DNA of 64,000 nt from Arthrobacter sp. (GCA_031277795.1 JAITLQ010000001.1:1-64000); one strand, 5' to 3'; counted from the first letter of the stretch, positions 45,310-54,756 are shown. Notes: generated by a model from the sequence alone, not told the origin. Made by a program: numbers and translations.

Positions 45310-46461
45310 GTGAAGCTCACCCGTATTGGCCAGGCGGCCGCAGTTCTTTCCATCGCGGCGCTCGGTCTGACGGCCTGCGGCGGTTCCAACAACCCCGGCA
45401 CCTCCAACTCGTCCGGCGCGGCCGGTTCCTCGGACGCCGCCGGCGCTTCGGAGTCCGGTGCGGCCCAGGTCACCGGCACCCTCACGGGCTCCGGTGCCTC
45501 CTCGCAGCAGTCGGCCATGGCCGCCTGGGCCGAGGGCGCGGACGGCATCAAGTCGGTTCAGCCCGACCTCAAGGTGCAGTACTCGCCGGACGGCTCCGGC
45601 GCCGGCGTGAAGAAGCTCATCGCTGGCCAGGTCCAGTTCGCCGGCTCCGACGCCGCCCTGGACGCCGACGAGCAGAAGCAGGTGCAGACCTTCTGCGGCC
45701 CCGAGGGCGCCATGAACATCCCGGTGTACATCGCCCCCATCGCCATCAGCTTCAAGCTCGACGGCGTGGACAGCCTCAACCTGGATGCCTCCACCGTCGC
45801 CAAGATCTTCACCAAGAAGATCACCAAGTGGAACGATCCGGCCATCGCCGCCCTGAACGACGGCGTGAGCCTGCCGGACAAGGCCATCACCGTGATCCAC
45901 CGCTCCGACGAGTCCGGCACCACCGAGAACTTCGCCGAGTACCTGCACACGGCCGCTCCGGAGGATTGGACCTACGAGCCGGCGAAGGCCTGGCCCTCCG
46001 ACATCCAGGCCGAGTCCGCCGCCAAGACCTCCGGTGTGGTTGGCCTCGCCTCGACGACCGACGGCGCCATCACCTACGCCGATCTGGCCGCTGCCACCGA
46101 GCTGAGCCACGTCTCCATCAAGGTGGGCGACGAGTTCGTCGCGCCGACCGAGGAGGCCGCCTCCAAGATCGTCGAGGCCTCCAAGCGCGTGGAGTCCACG
46201 AACGCGAACGACATGGCCGTCGCCATCGACTACGCCAACGCTCCGGCCGGCAGCTACCCCGTCACCATGGTCAGCTACCAGATCTTCTGCCAGACCTACA
46301 AGGACCAGAACACGGTCGACATGGTCAAGGCCTGGGGCACGTTCGTCTCCTCGCAGGCCGGCCAGAAGGCCGCTCAGGACGAGGTCGGCTCCGCGCCGCT
46401 CGCGGCCTCCATCTCCGACGAGGCCGCCAAGGCCATCGCGACCATCACGGTCGCCAAGTGA
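45310..46461 (+). CDS. pstS: Phosphate ABC transporter substrate-binding lipoprotein PstS
   Basis: Captures phosphate outside the membrane. The 383-residue lipoprotein has a signal peptide ending in LTAC (C23), a Ser/Ala-rich linker, and phosphate ligands in TGSGASSQQSA, FAGSDAAL and IHRSDESGTTENF. GTG 45310 is preferred over a TTG at 45292 because GAAAGAGG sits at the right distance and the basic MKLTR start fits a signal peptide. First gene of pstSCAB, directly under the PHO box. Confidence 0.97.
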   Translation: MKLTRIGQAAAVLSIAALGLTACGGSNNPGTSNSSGAAGSSDAAGASESGAAQVTGTLTGSGASSQQSAMAAWAEGADGIKSVQPDLKVQYSPDGSGAGVKKLIAGQVQFAGSDAALDADEQKQVQTFCGPEGAMNIPVYIAPIAISFKLDGVDSLNLDASTVAKIFTKKITKWNDPAIAALNDGVSLPDKAITVIHRSDESGTTENFAEYLHTAAPEDWTYEPAKAWPSDIQAESAAKTSGVVGLASTTDGAITYADLAAATELSHVSIKVGDEFVAPTEEAASKIVEASKRVESTNANDMAVAIDYANAPAGSYPVTMVSYQIFCQTYKDQNTVDMVKAWGTFVSSQAGQKAAQDEVGSAPLAASISDEAAKAIATITVAK

Positions 46462-46476
46462 TCCGAGCCTGAGAAC

Positions 46477-46510
46477 CGGGGAGGGCGCGGCGCCAGCCGC
46501 CTCCTCCCCG
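46477..46510 (+). terminator. Partial terminator/processing hairpin between pstS and pstC
   Basis: CGGGGAGG (46477-46484) pairs with CCTCCCCG (46503-46510). Without T-run. A leaky stop or mRNA-stabilising hairpin here would give more PstS than PstCAB, as seen in other binding-protein operons; inference. Confidence 0.45.
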
Positions 46511-46577
46511 CTCTCGGGCCGGACGCATTGGATCCCCCTCACCGATCCGTCCCCCCCATCAAGCCCCAGGAGTCCTC

Positions 46578-47516
46578 GTGACCACCGTTACCGCACCATC
46601 GCCGCTCACGGCCGGCGAGAAGGGCCGAGCCGGAGACAAGTTTTTTTCCGGCCTGACCTTTGCCGCCGGCGGGTTGATTCTGGTTGTTCTGCTCTTCGTG
46701 ACGGTCTTCTTGGTCGTCAACGCGTACCCGGCCCTCATCGCCGGCGCCGATGAGTTGCCCTCTCAAACCTCGTTCTTCGAATACGTTTGGCCGCTGGTCC
46801 TCGGCACGCTCCTGGCCGCCGGCCTGGCCCTGCTGATGGCCACGCCCGTGGCGATCGGCGTGGCCCTCTTCATCTCGCACGTGGCGCCGCGCAAGCTGGC
46901 CAAGCCGGTGGGCTACGTCATCGATCTGCTCGCCGCCATCCCGTCCGTGGTCTACGGCGCCTGGGGCATGCTCTTCCTGGCGCCGCTGCTGGTCCCGATC
47001 TACGACTGGCTGCACCGCTACCTGGGCTGGATCCCGCTCTTCAACGACCCCTCCGCGACGGGCCGCACCATCCTGACGGCGGCCATCGTGCTGGCCGTGA
47101 TGATCCTGCCGATCATCACCGCCCTGTCGCGAGAGATCTTCGTCCAGACGCCCAAGCTGCACGAGGAGGCCGCCCTGGCCCTCGGCGCCACGCGCTGGGA
47201 AATGATCAAGATGTCGGTGCTTCCCTTCGCCCGCCCCGGCGTGGTCTCCGCGATCATGCTCGGCCTGGGCCGCGCGCTCGGCGAGACGATGGCCGTGGCC
47301 CTCGTCCTCTCCTCCGGCGCGCTGACCTGGGGCCTGCTGGCCGAAGGCAACAACACCATCCCCGCCGAGATCGCCGCCAACTTCCCCGAGGCCTCCGGCC
47401 TTCGTTACAACGAGCTGATCGCCGCCGGCCTCGCGCTCTTCCTCATCACCTTGGTCGTGAACCTCGCGGCCCGCTGGATCGTGAACCGCCACAAGGAATT
47501 CTCGGGGGCCAACTGA
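46578..47516 (+). CDS. pstC: Phosphate ABC transporter permease PstC
   Basis: A 312-residue permease with six helices. The ABC loop is EEAALALGATRWEMIKMSVLPFARPGVVSAIMLGLGRALGETMAVALV, and AIPSVVYGAWG is typical of PstC. GTG 46578 follows AGGAG. Its TGA overlaps the pstA ATG by one base (TGATG). Confidence 0.97.
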   Translation: MTTVTAPSPLTAGEKGRAGDKFFSGLTFAAGGLILVVLLFVTVFLVVNAYPALIAGADELPSQTSFFEYVWPLVLGTLLAAGLALLMATPVAIGVALFISHVAPRKLAKPVGYVIDLLAAIPSVVYGAWGMLFLAPLLVPIYDWLHRYLGWIPLFNDPSATGRTILTAAIVLAVMILPIITALSREIFVQTPKLHEEAALALGATRWEMIKMSVLPFARPGVVSAIMLGLGRALGETMAVALVLSSGALTWGLLAEGNNTIPAEIAANFPEASGLRYNELIAAGLALFLITLVVNLAARWIVNRHKEFSGAN

Positions 47517-48718
47517 TGACCACGCAGAAGACACCCCTGGAGGACGCCGTGTCCCAGCCGATCGCCGCCAGCACCTCCACGGGGGATGCCCCGGCCGGTC
47601 CTGAGCGCAGGCACGGACGCTCCCGCCTCACCGCGGGGCAGCTCCCCAAGTGGACCCCGTACGCCGTGGGCGCCGCAGCCCTGGTGCTCTCCGCCGCGAT
47701 CATGGCCCTCATCGGCTTCAACGTGGCCGGCTGGGTCATCATCGCCGCCATCGCCTACGTGGTGGGCATGTACGCGGTGACCCTCATCCGCGAGAACCGC
47801 CGCAAGGCCACCGACGGCCTGTGGCGCAACCTCATCATCGGTGCCTTCCTGATCGCTCTGGTGCCGCTCATCTCGGTCATGTGGACCGTGATCTCCAACG
47901 GCTGGCAGGGCATCACGCAGCCCGGCTTCTTTGCCTCGGACATGCAGGGCATCACGGGCAAGTACGACCGCGCGGCGCAGGCGGGCGAGGGGCCGATCCT
48001 GGGCGGCATTGCCCACGCCCTCGTGGGCACGCTCCTCATCACCGCGGCCACCACGATCATCTCCGTGCCGATCGGTCTCCTGGCCTCCATCTACCTGGTG
48101 GAATACAGCAACGACAATCTGTTCTCGAAGATCATCCGCTTCTTCGTCGACGTCATGACGGGCATCCCGTCCATCGTGGCCGGCCTCTTTGCCGCCGGTT
48201 TCATGCTCGCGGTCTTCAGCTTCTTCGGGGCGGCGCCCGGGGCACAAACGATCGGCCTCTCCGCGGCGATCGCGCTCTCGGTGATCATGATCCCGATCGT
48301 GGTCCGCTCCACCGAGGAGATGCTGCGTGTGGTGCCCAACGAGCTGCGCGAGGCCTCCGCCGCGCTGGGTGTGCGCAAGTGGCGCACGACCCTCAAGGTG
48401 GTCCTCCCCACCGCGATCTCCGGCATCGCCTCCGGCGTCACGCTCGCGATCGCCCGCGTGGTCGGCGAGACGGCCCCCATCCTGGTGACGGCCGGCTTCA
48501 CGGTGGCCACGAACTGGAATCTGGTCAAGGATTGGATGATGGCCCTGCCGGTCTACATCTACTACCAGCTGACCACGCCCACCGCGCCGCAGGCGCCGGA
48601 GCCCTCGATGATCCGCGCTTGGGGTGGTGCCCTGGTCCTGATCATCCTGGTGATGCTCCTGAACCTGCTGGCCCGCGCCGTCGCGAAGTGGCTGGCGCCC
48701 AAGACCGCCGGTCGCTGA
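47516..48718 (+). CDS. pstA: Phosphate ABC transporter permease PstA
   Basis: A 400-residue permease, longer than typical PstA (about 300) because of two extra helices and a charged N-terminal tail (about 1-100) before the six-helix core. The ABC loop is [52 protein letters not shown], and [12 protein letters not shown] is the PstA marker. Extended PstA proteins are common in actinobacteria. Confidence 0.96.
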   Translation: MTTQKTPLEDAVSQPIAASTSTGDAPAGPERRHGRSRLTAGQLPKWTPYAVGAAALVLSAAIMALIGFNVAGWVIIAAIAYVVGMYAVTLIRENRRKATDGLWRNLIIGAFLIALVPLISVMWTVISNGWQGITQPGFFASDMQGITGKYDRAAQAGEGPILGGIAHALVGTLLITAATTIISVPIGLLASIYLVEYSNDNLFSKIIRFFVDVMTGIPSIVAGLFAAGFMLAVFSFFGAAPGAQTIGLSAAIALSVIMIPIVVRSTEEMLRVVPNELREASAALGVRKWRTTLKVVLPTAISGIASGVTLAIARVVGETAPILVTAGFTVATNWNLVKDWMMALPVYIYYQLTTPTAPQAPEPSMIRAWGGALVLIILVMLLNLLARAVAKWLAPKTAGR

Positions 48719-48750
48719 TCCCCCTCACTTTTCACGAAAGAAGACACCTC

Positions 48751-49530
48751 ATGGCTAAGCGCATCGACGCCAATGACCTCAACGTTTACTACGGCAAGTT
48801 CCTTGCCGTGGAGGGCGTGAACATCAACATCGAGCCCCGCTCCGTGACGGCCTTCATCGGCCCCTCCGGCTGCGGCAAGACGACCTTCCTGCGCACGCTG
48901 AACCGCATGCACGAGGTCCTCCCCGGCGCGCACGTCAAGGGCAAGGTGCTCCTGGACGGCGACGACATCTACGGCCCGGGCGTTGACCCCGTGACGGTCC
49001 GCAGCCAGGTGGGCATGGTGTTCCAGCGCCCCAATCCTTTCCCCACGATGTCCATCAAGGAGAACGTGCTGGCCGGCTTCAAGCTCAACGGCAAGCGCCT
49101 CTCCAAGTCCGACGCCGACGCGATCGTTGAGAAGTCCCTGCGCGGCGCCAACCTCTGGAACGAGGTCAAGGACCGCCTGGACAAGCCGGGCTCCGGCCTC
49201 TCCGGCGGCCAGCAGCAGCGCCTGTGCATCGCCCGCACCATCGCGGTGGAGCCCTCCGTGATCCTCATGGACGAGCCCTGCTCGGCGCTCGACCCGATCT
49301 CCACGCTGGCCGTGGAGGACCTGATCAACGAGCTCAAGAACGAGTACACGGTGGTCATCGTCACGCACAACATGCAGCAGGCGGCGCGCGTCTCCGACAA
49401 GACCGCGTTCTTCAACATCGCCGGCACCGGCAAGCCGGGCAAGCTCATCGAGTACGCGGAGACCTCCACCATCTTCAACAACCCGGTGGAGCAGGCGACC
49501 GAGGACTACGTCTCCGGCCGCTTCGGGTGA
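48751..49530 (+). CDS. pstB: Phosphate ABC transporter ATP-binding protein PstB
   Basis: A 259-residue ATPase: Walker [11 protein letters not shown]-loop [13 protein letters not shown], signature [13 protein letters not shown], Walker [13 protein letters not shown] and switch [21 protein letters not shown] and EPCSALDP are PstB hallmarks. ATG 48751 lies 32 bp behind pstA. phoU does not follow; a terminator ends the operon. Confidence 0.98.
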   Translation: MAKRIDANDLNVYYGKFLAVEGVNINIEPRSVTAFIGPSGCGKTTFLRTLNRMHEVLPGAHVKGKVLLDGDDIYGPGVDPVTVRSQVGMVFQRPNPFPTMSIKENVLAGFKLNGKRLSKSDADAIVEKSLRGANLWNEVKDRLDKPGSGLSGGQQQRLCIARTIAVEPSVILMDEPCSALDPISTLAVEDLINELKNEYTVVIVTHNMQQAARVSDKTAFFNIAGTGKPGKLIEYAETSTIFNNPVEQATEDYVSGRFG

Positions 49531-49614
49531 TCGGCGAACACGCTTCCCTGCGCAGCGCTTGAGCGCCGCAGGGCGGGGCCCCGGAGAGCGAGCCGGGGGA
49601 TTCTGAGGGGGATC

Positions 49615-49646
49615 AACGGCGGCGAGGCATTGGCCTCGCCGCCGTT
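49615..49646 (+). terminator. pst operon terminator
   Basis: A perfect 14-bp stem (49615-49628, 49633-49646) with ATTG loop, ending in GTTTCC. Confidence 0.85.
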
Positions 49647-49793
49647 TCCGTGTGCCCGACGGCGTGGGGTCGGGCCCCGGCCCCGGCCTCGGTGGGGTGC
49701 GTGGCGTGGGCCCGGTGGCGGCTCGCCTGAGGCCGGAGGCGCCGTCGCTGCCCTGCGCCCGGAGGAGCGGCCGCTCGCCTGTGCCTGAGAAGT

Positions 49794-49853
49794 GGTCCGT
49801 GTTTGGCTCTCTGGGGTGAGCCAGAGGCGGACCAGATGAGCCGTTTGCGGACC
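49794..49853. repeat. Three-armed repeat, copy A
   Basis: Arms of 16 bases: GGTCCGTGTTTGGCTC (49794-49809), then 8 bases, its near-complement GAGCCAGAGGCGGACC (49818-49833), 4 bases, and a third arm GAGCCGTTTGCGGACC (49838-49853). Arm 1 can pair with arm 2 or arm 3. The whole of 49647-50394 is gene-free and holds three copies of this element plus partly repeated flanks. Confidence 0.9.
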
Positions 49854-49976
49854 AACTCTTGCCCCGGATCGGTCCTCGGGGTGTGGTCGCGTCGCAGGGG
49901 GTGCGCGGCGTCCTTAGTGGCGGCTCGTGTGAGCCCGGAAGGGTGCGCCCTGGCCACTCGCCTGCGCTCGGGAAGT

Positions 49977-50036
49977 GGTCCGCGTCTGGCTCTTCGGGGT
50001 GAGTCAAATACGGACCACATGAGCCATCTGCGGACC
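49977..50036. repeat. Three-armed repeat, copy B
   Basis: Same 16-8-16-4-16 layout: arms at 49977-49992, 50001-50016 and 50021-50036. Its right flank (CTTCTCTTGCGCTGCCCGCGG) is shared with copy C, so at least part of the unit spread by tandem duplication. Confidence 0.9.
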
Positions 50037-50223
50037 TTCTCTTGCGCTGCCCGCGGCCTCGGGTCCCGCCTGCCCTCGGCCCCCGGTCGCGTCGCACGTG
50101 GGGTGCGCGGCGTCCTTGGTGGCGGCTCGCCTGCGCGCGGACGGGTAGCCACGGGCCCGCGGATGGAGGGACGGCAGCGGCCCTGCGCCTGGAAGGGCGG
50201 CCACTCGCCTGCGCCTGGGAAGT

Positions 50224-50283
50224 GGTCCCCGTTTGACTCTTAGGGGTGAGTCAGAGGCGGACCAGATGAGCCATCTGCGGACC
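50224..50283. repeat. Three-armed repeat, copy C
   Basis: Arms at 50224-50239, 50248-50263 and 50268-50283 with identical spacing. Left flank (CACTCGCCTGCGC) resembles that of copy B. Confidence 0.9.
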
Positions 50284-50394
50284 TTCTCTTGCGCTGCCCG
50301 CGGGCTCGCGTCCCGCCGGCCCTCACCTCGGCCCCGGCGGCGCCGCAACGGCCTCCGGCCCCGCCCGTAGCCCGGTCCAGCCCCGCAGCGGCCC

Positions 50395-51411
50395 CTAGCG
50401 CAGGAGCGGCGAGGCGGCCAGCATGAGCGTTCCCGCCAGCAGCACGCACGCCACGGGCGTCGCGAGCCAGAAGCCGAGGATCCGCCGCGCCGTCGCCCAA
50501 TTGACCGTGCTGTGCCGCTGATTGATGCCGGCGCCCACCAGGGCGGCGGTGACCGCCTGCGTGGAGGAAATCGGCAGCTTGAGGGCAAACGCACCCACGA
50601 AGAGCAGCGTGGCGGAGACGGCGTTGGCGGCACCGGCGCGCAGGGGATCGAGCGTCACCAGGCGCGTGGAGAGCGTGTGCGTGATCCGCCAGCCGCCGCC
50701 CAGCACGCCCAGGCCGAGGAGCACGGCGGCGCAGGCCTCCAGCCAGATCACCGAGCCGCTCGGCACCGCCGCCCCGGCGGCCGTCACGGTGACCACCGTC
50801 ATGGCCACGGCGCGCTGGCCGTCCTGGACGCCGTGCGCCAGGGCCACGGCGGCGGCGCCGATGGCCTGCGCCGAGCGCCCGGCCTCGTTGATCTTGCGCG
50901 GCGGCGTGTGGCGAAGGCACCAGACGATGGGGATCACGAGGAGGTAGGCCAGCACGGGGGCCAGGAGCGAGGTGACGACTAGCGGCACGAGGACCTGGCG
51001 CAAGAGGAGGGCCGCGGCGTCGGCGGGGTGTTCCAAGCCCACGGCGGCGGCGGCGAGCCCAGCGCCGGCCAGCCCGGCCAGCATGGCGTGGGTGGACGAG
51101 GAAGGCTGCCCCTTCCACCACGTGAAGAGGCCCCAGGTTCCGGCGGCTAGCAGGCCGCACAGGACCGTCACGAGGCCGGCGGGGCCGCTGGGGATGGAGG
51201 TCTGGAAGCGATCGGCGAGCGTGGCGCCCAGGCTGGTCGCAAGAAAGGTGCCGGCCGCGGTGAAGACGGCGACCATGGTGATGGCCAGCCGCGGCGTCAG
51301 CGCGCGCGTGCGCACGGCCGAGGAGACGGCGTTGGAGGCGTCGTGGAAGCCGTTGAGGAACGTCACGCCGGCCAGCACGGCCAGCGTGATGACGAGCAGG
51401 AGTGCTTCCAC
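50395..51411 (-). CDS. pit: PiT-family inorganic phosphate transporter
   Basis: A 338-residue low-affinity phosphate:cation symporter. The two inverted PiT signatures are seen: NGFHDASNAVSSAVRTRALTPR at the N-terminus and GANAVSATLLFVGAFALKLPISSTQAV near the C-terminus, with SSTHAML in the middle and about ten helices. GTG 51411 is four bases after the DUF47 stop, so both are one unit. Uptake through PiT complements the high-affinity pst system across the repeat-filled gap. Confidence 0.94.
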   Translation of the reverse strand: MEALLLVITLAVLAGVTFLNGFHDASNAVSSAVRTRALTPRLAITMVAVFTAAGTFLATSLGATLADRFQTSIPSGPAGLVTVLCGLLAAGTWGLFTWWKGQPSSSTHAMLAGLAGAGLAAAAVGLEHPADAAALLLRQVLVPLVVTSLLAPVLAYLLVIPIVWCLRHTPPRKINEAGRSAQAIGAAAVALAHGVQDGQRAVAMTVVTVTAAGAAVPSGSVIWLEACAAVLLGLGVLGGGWRITHTLSTRLVTLDPLRAGAANAVSATLLFVGAFALKLPISSTQAVTAALVGAGINQRHSTVNWATARRILGFWLATPVACVLLAGTLMLAASPLLR

Positions 51412-51415
51412 CGGC

Positions 51416-52030
51416 TCAGGATTCCTTCACGAGCACGTGCCCCAGGTGATCGGTGAAGCCAAGGAGCGCGTCCGCGGCCCCCTGCAGGTCCCGCGCGAGC
51501 ACCTGCTGCGTGATGACCGAGGCGATCCTGCTTTCGCCGGCCTGGTCCAGTTGCCACGCGCGCTGGGTGCGGCGCGAACGGGAGGAGAGGCGCAGGAGGT
51601 CAAGCCAGAGGTCCTCGAGGTCCTCGAGACGGCCCAGGCCGGCCAGCGCTTTGCGGCCAAGGTCGGCCTGCCTGCCGAGGATCTCCAGCAGTTCGGTCAC
51701 ACGGTCGGTGCGGCGGTCGGCCGCGTGCGGCAGGCTCGAGCCCGCGGAGGCGACGAAGCCGATGGAGCGCGCCAGGTGGCGAGAGAACGTGTAGAGGTCC
51801 TCGCGCGGCAGCGGGTTCACGAACGAGGTGCGCAGGTGCGTGAGCAACGCGTAGTGAAGGTCGGTGGACTTGAGCTCCAACGCCTCGAGCCGCTCACGGA
51901 GCGCGTCGGCTCCCGCCTCCTCGGCGGAGAAGAGCTCGGACGTCGTGGCGAGAGCCTCGCGCAACACGTCGGCCAGCGAGGTCAGGAGACTCAGGCTCCG
52001 GGTCTCGCTGGGGAAAAAACGCAGGCTCAC
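51416..52030 (-). CDS. DUF47-family (PhoU-like) regulator of PiT
   Basis: A 204-residue all-helical protein of the DUF47/PhoU-like group, which nearly always sits beside PiT transporters: RFFPSETRSLSLLTSLADVLREAL, KSTDLHYALLTHLRTSFVNPLPREDLYTFSRHLARSI, with the metal-binding acids of the PLPREDL loop. It probably modulates Pit activity at the membrane. GTG 52030. The pair replaces PhoU as phosphate-uptake control at this locus. Confidence 0.9.
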   Translation of the reverse strand: MSLRFFPSETRSLSLLTSLADVLREALATTSELFSAEEAGADALRERLEALELKSTDLHYALLTHLRTSFVNPLPREDLYTFSRHLARSIGFVASAGSSLPHAADRRTDRVTELLEILGRQADLGRKALAGLGRLEDLEDLWLDLLRLSSRSRRTQRAWQLDQAGESRIASVITQQVLARDLQGAADALLGFTDHLGHVLVKES

Positions 52031-52068
52031 GATGACCTTTCCGACAGGCGCGGTGGGGGTGCGTGGCC

Positions 52069-52090
52069 AGTGTATCTACCCTGGATGAAC
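52069..52090 (-). promoter_or_regulatory. Weak promoter candidate for DUF47-pit
   Basis: On the minus strand TACACT (52074-52069) is a -10 candidate about 38 bases before GTG 52030. GTTCATCCAGG upstream (52090-52080) resembles one PHO-box unit, but no second unit exists. The rest of 52031-52308 holds nothing I can name apart from this. Confidence 0.3.
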
Positions 52091-52308
52091 GGCATTTGAT
52101 GCGTGTGCTCCGAGGATATTCATGAGCCGCACCGAAGGAAGTGTGCGCGACGCCGGACCGGGAGCGCCTCTCGGCGGAAGGCCGCTCTAGGCGGCGAAAT
52201 GTGGAGCCCGGGGCTGCCGCAGCCCGACGTCGCCCCACCAGTGTGCTTCCGGTGCCGGCGGCGCGTCAATCCGATGCGCTGTCCGCTAAATCACGCAGGG
52301 GCGGCGGC

Positions 52309-52947
52309 TCAGGTGAGCTCGCCGCGGCGCCAGAGCCCGGCGGCGGCGTCCAGGTCCTCGGCGGTCCCGTTGAGCCGGTGCGCGGCGCGGGTGAGAGCCG
52401 AGCCGCGCAGCGGGTCGGCGAGATCGGCGGCGTCGGCGTGGGCCGTCTCCCCGAGCGCCACGACGCGGCAGAAGGCGGCGGCACGGTGCAACGCGACGTC
52501 ATAGTCTCCCGTGAACGCTCCGGCCAGGATGGCGGTGGTCATGTCCACGAGTTCCTGCGGGCCAGGGGGCTCGGCCACGCCGGCCACCGCCTGGTGCACC
52601 GGCGCTTGCGCCCGTCCGTCCCGGAAGTACGCCGCGAGGCGTGCGGGGTCCTGCAGCACGGTGCGCCGCAACGCGTAGAGCCGCCACAGCGTGCCGGGCA
52701 GGGACTGGGCGGGGGAGGCGGACCACAGCTCGGCGACCTCCTCGAGGCCCTCCGCGTCGCCCAGGCGGATCAGCTTCTCCAGCACCACCGGGTCCTCGTT
52801 GGCGCGCCCGCGGTTCACGAGGGCGCCGGCCGTGACGTGCGCGGCCTCCGCCAGGCGCGCTGGATCGGCGCCACCCTCGTAGCGATCGATCATGTCGGAG
52901 GTGAAGAGGGTGGGGCGGTGGTACTGGCGCCGGGTTCCTGAAGACAT
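52309..52947 (-). CDS. Conserved actinobacterial hypothetical protein
   Basis: A 212-residue, mainly helical, acidic protein: RRQYHRPTLFTSDMIDRYEGGADPARLAEAAHVTAGALVNRGR, then repeated Leu/Ala-rich helices (EEVAELWSASPAQSLPGTLWRLYALR). I know this type from other Micrococcales, where it is often misnamed an RNA polymerase beta subunit; it has no similarity to RpoB that I can see. Cytoplasmic. ATG 52947 chosen because similarity starts at RRQYHRP. Function unknown. Confidence 0.72.
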   Translation of the reverse strand: MSSGTRRQYHRPTLFTSDMIDRYEGGADPARLAEAAHVTAGALVNRGRANEDPVVLEKLIRLGDAEGLEEVAELWSASPAQSLPGTLWRLYALRRTVLQDPARLAAYFRDGRAQAPVHQAVAGVAEPPGPQELVDMTTAILAGAFTGDYDVALHRAAAFCRVVALGETAHADAADLADPLRGSALTRAAHRLNGTAEDLDAAAGLWRRGELT

Positions 52948-53140
52948 CGCCACCGAGGGTACAGCGCGCGGCTGGGTGCGATCTTGGGCGGGGACGAATT
53001 TCTTCCGTGGGCGCAGGGGCAGGCTCCGGCCCGCCGTGAGCGTGGTCCGAAACCCGTGCTTCGCGGCGCAGTTGCCGGACCCACCGGTCGGCACACGGAC
53101 CAAGAAGGGGGAGGAGCGAGTGCACGACGGCGTGGGGCAC

Positions 53141-53180
53141 CTGAGTGCGGGAGGGCACCCGCGTGCCCTCCCGCACTCAG
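53141..53180. terminator. Hairpin overlapping the stop of the FetB-like gene
   Basis: A perfect 18-bp stem (53141-53158, 53163-53180) with CCGC loop. The stop codon (53179-53177) of the permease is inside its right arm, so termination directly abuts translation. The gap 52948-53140 shows nothing else. Confidence 0.85.
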
Positions 53181-53938
53181 GCGACGGCCGCGTCGTCGGG
53201 CGCTGGAAGGACGGGCGAACCCGAGGCCCACCACGTGGCGAGGCTCGCCGTCACGCTCTGGCCAAGGAAGATGCCAACCAACACCACGAGCTGGAACGCC
53301 GCGGCCTCGATCGGCGAGGCGCCGCCGAAGAGCGCGCCAACGAACGCGCCGGGCAGGGTGACCAGGCCCGTCGATTTCGTCTGGTCCAGATTCGGGATGA
53401 GGGCCTCGCGGATGGCCTCGCGGCGCAGCTCGGCCGTGGACTGGACCGGGGCGGCGCCGAGCGCGAGCCAGGCCTCGACCTCGCCGCGGCGGTCGCGCAG
53501 CAGGGACGTGAGGTGGCGCAACGAGAGCGTTGACGCCGTCATGGCGTTGCCGATGAGGATGCCGGCGATCGCCACGAGCTCCTGCGAGCTGCGCTCCACG
53601 AGGCCCAGGCCCATGATCGAACCGACCGACACGACGGCCCCGGCGCCGATGCCGAGGAGGGCGGCGGCACGACCCCGCGGCAGGGCGGAGGCTCGGCGGG
53701 CGCCCGTCAGGCCGGCCGTGACGAACATGAGGGCCAGGAAGGCAGCGAGCGCCCACCACCACGCGAGCACGCCGCGCAAGAGCAGGGCAACGATGCTCAG
53801 CTGCACGGCGGCGCGCAGCACCGCGAGCCAGGGCAGCGCGCCCAGGCCCACGCGCTGCGAACGCAGGATGAGCACGCCGGCGGTCACCAGCACTGCGAGT
53901 CCTCCCGCGTAGAGGAGCCAGTGGGTCAGCTCGGGCAT
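53177..53938 (-). CDS. fetB: FetB/UPF0014-family ABC permease (orphan)
   Basis: A 253-residue protein with about seven helices and the UPF0014 core: VLRAAVQLSIVALLLRGV, GNAMTASTLSLRHLTSLLRDRRGEVEAWLALGA, RREAIREALIPNLDQTKSTGLVTLPGAFVGALFGGASPIEAAAFQLVVLVGIF. The matching ATPase FetA, which pairs with it for iron export in E. coli, is not adjacent; the neighbours are a lipoprotein and a hypothetical gene. ATG 53938 behind AAGGACC. Confidence 0.88.
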   Translation of the reverse strand: MPELTHWLLYAGGLAVLVTAGVLILRSQRVGLGALPWLAVLRAAVQLSIVALLLRGVLAWWWALAAFLALMFVTAGLTGARRASALPRGRAAALLGIGAGAVVSVGSIMGLGLVERSSQELVAIAGILIGNAMTASTLSLRHLTSLLRDRRGEVEAWLALGAAPVQSTAELRREAIREALIPNLDQTKSTGLVTLPGAFVGALFGGASPIEAAAFQLVVLVGIFLGQSVTASLATWWASGSPVLPAPDDAAVA

Positions 53939-54024
53939 GGGGTCCTTGCTCGGGGTTGTGGGTGGGCTGCGCCGGTGCCGGCGCTGGTGGGGGCCGGGGT
54001 GGGCTCGGGCGGGGCGGGGCGGGG

Positions 54025-54459
54025 CTAGCCCGCCGTGGCGAGGGTCGCCCCGAGCTTCTCGGCGGCGGTGCTCACCGTGGCGGCGTCCTTGGCGGAGCCG
54101 ATGGTGGCCCAGTTGTTGCCGTAGATCGTGGTGGTCGCGGTGACCTCCTTGCCGTCGCGGGCCGCCGCCTGGTTGACGAGCTGCGCCAGCGCGGCGGGGT
54201 CGTGGAAGACCACGATGTTCAACGAGGTGAAGTCGGGGTTGGTGCACGTGCTCATGCTGAGCTTCTCCGTCTGCTGCACGAGCTTGACGTCGGTGCAGGC
54301 CACCCCCGCCTTGCCCATCGCCGCCGCGAGCTCGGCCGAGGTGGAGAAGGTGGTGCTGCCGACCGTGATCTTGGCGTTGCTTGTACAGGCGCTCAGGGCG
54401 AGCGCGAGCACGGCGGCGCCGGCCAGCGGGGCGATGACACGGGTGGCGGGTGCCGGCAT
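54025..54459 (-). CDS. Small secreted lipoprotein
   Basis: A 144-residue lipoprotein: signal peptide with lipobox LSAC (Cys about 25), then a small alpha-beta domain (KITVGSTTFSTSAELAAAMGKAGVACTDVKL, two further cysteines, NIVVFHDPAALAQLVNQAA). Looks like the small actinobacterial lipoproteins of unknown role. ATG 54459 behind AAGGAGC. Fully separate from the tRNA gene downstream of its start. Confidence 0.82.
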   Translation of the reverse strand: MPAPATRVIAPLAGAAVLALALSACTSNAKITVGSTTFSTSAELAAAMGKAGVACTDVKLVQQTEKLSMSTCTNPDFTSLNIVVFHDPAALAQLVNQAAARDGKEVTATTTIYGNNWATIGSAKDAATVSTAAEKLGATLATAG

Positions 54460-54592
54460 GGCGGTGGGTGCTCCTTGATGAGGGGTGGGTGCGGGTCCAT
54501 TGAATCAAGCCCAGCTGGGAGCGGGCGCGCGGCACGGCGGGCCTGTGCGGTATGGAAGAATCGACGCGGTAGTTGGCGCACGCGCCCGCTAC

Positions 54593-54665
54593 GGGCCTAT
54601 AGCTCAGCTGGTAGAGCATCGGACTTTTAATCCGCTGGTCGCGGGTTCGACCCCCGCTGGGCCCA
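54593..54665 (+). tRNA. tRNA-Lys (UUU anticodon)
   Basis: A full cloverleaf of 73 bases: acceptor stem 54593-54599 with 54658-54664, discriminator A54665, D-stem GCTC/GAGC, anticodon loop CTTTTAA with TTT at 54626-54628, and T-loop TTCGACC in GCGGG/CCCGC. CCA is not encoded. One mismatch (T27-C43) at the top of the anticodon stem. Terminator follows within eight bases. Confidence 0.97.
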
Positions 54666-54672
54666 CTCCTTG

Positions 54673-54711
54673 ACGGAGGCCTCCGCCGCAATGCGCGGCG
54701 GGGGCCTCCGT
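54673..54711 (+). terminator. tRNA-Lys terminator
   Basis: A 17-bp stem (54673-54689, 54695-54711) with one wobble pair and an AATGC loop, followed by TTG. It argues against any start of the next gene before 54712. Confidence 0.85.
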
Positions 54712-54756
54712 TGCCTCCGGGCGGCGCTCGCCGGCACGGACCGGCACAACAGGGCG

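Noticed and set aside
46787-49530. Large alternative plus-strand frames over pstC-pstA-pstB
   Set aside because: They continue into the real pstA and pstB frames only after Arg/Gly/His-rich shadow sequence; the real starts at 47516 and 48751 are supported by overlap or spacing.
49794-50283. CRISPR array
   Set aside because: The three repeat copies are unevenly spaced (183 and 247 bp), carry internal inverted arms, share flanks, and no cas genes are near.
52080-52090. PHO box before DUF47-pit
   Set aside because: Only one degenerate unit (GTTCATCCAGG); no second unit 11 bases away.
54670-54756. N-terminal extension of the membrane protein after tRNA-Lys
   Set aside because: It would start inside the tRNA terminator hairpin and has no membrane-protein character.
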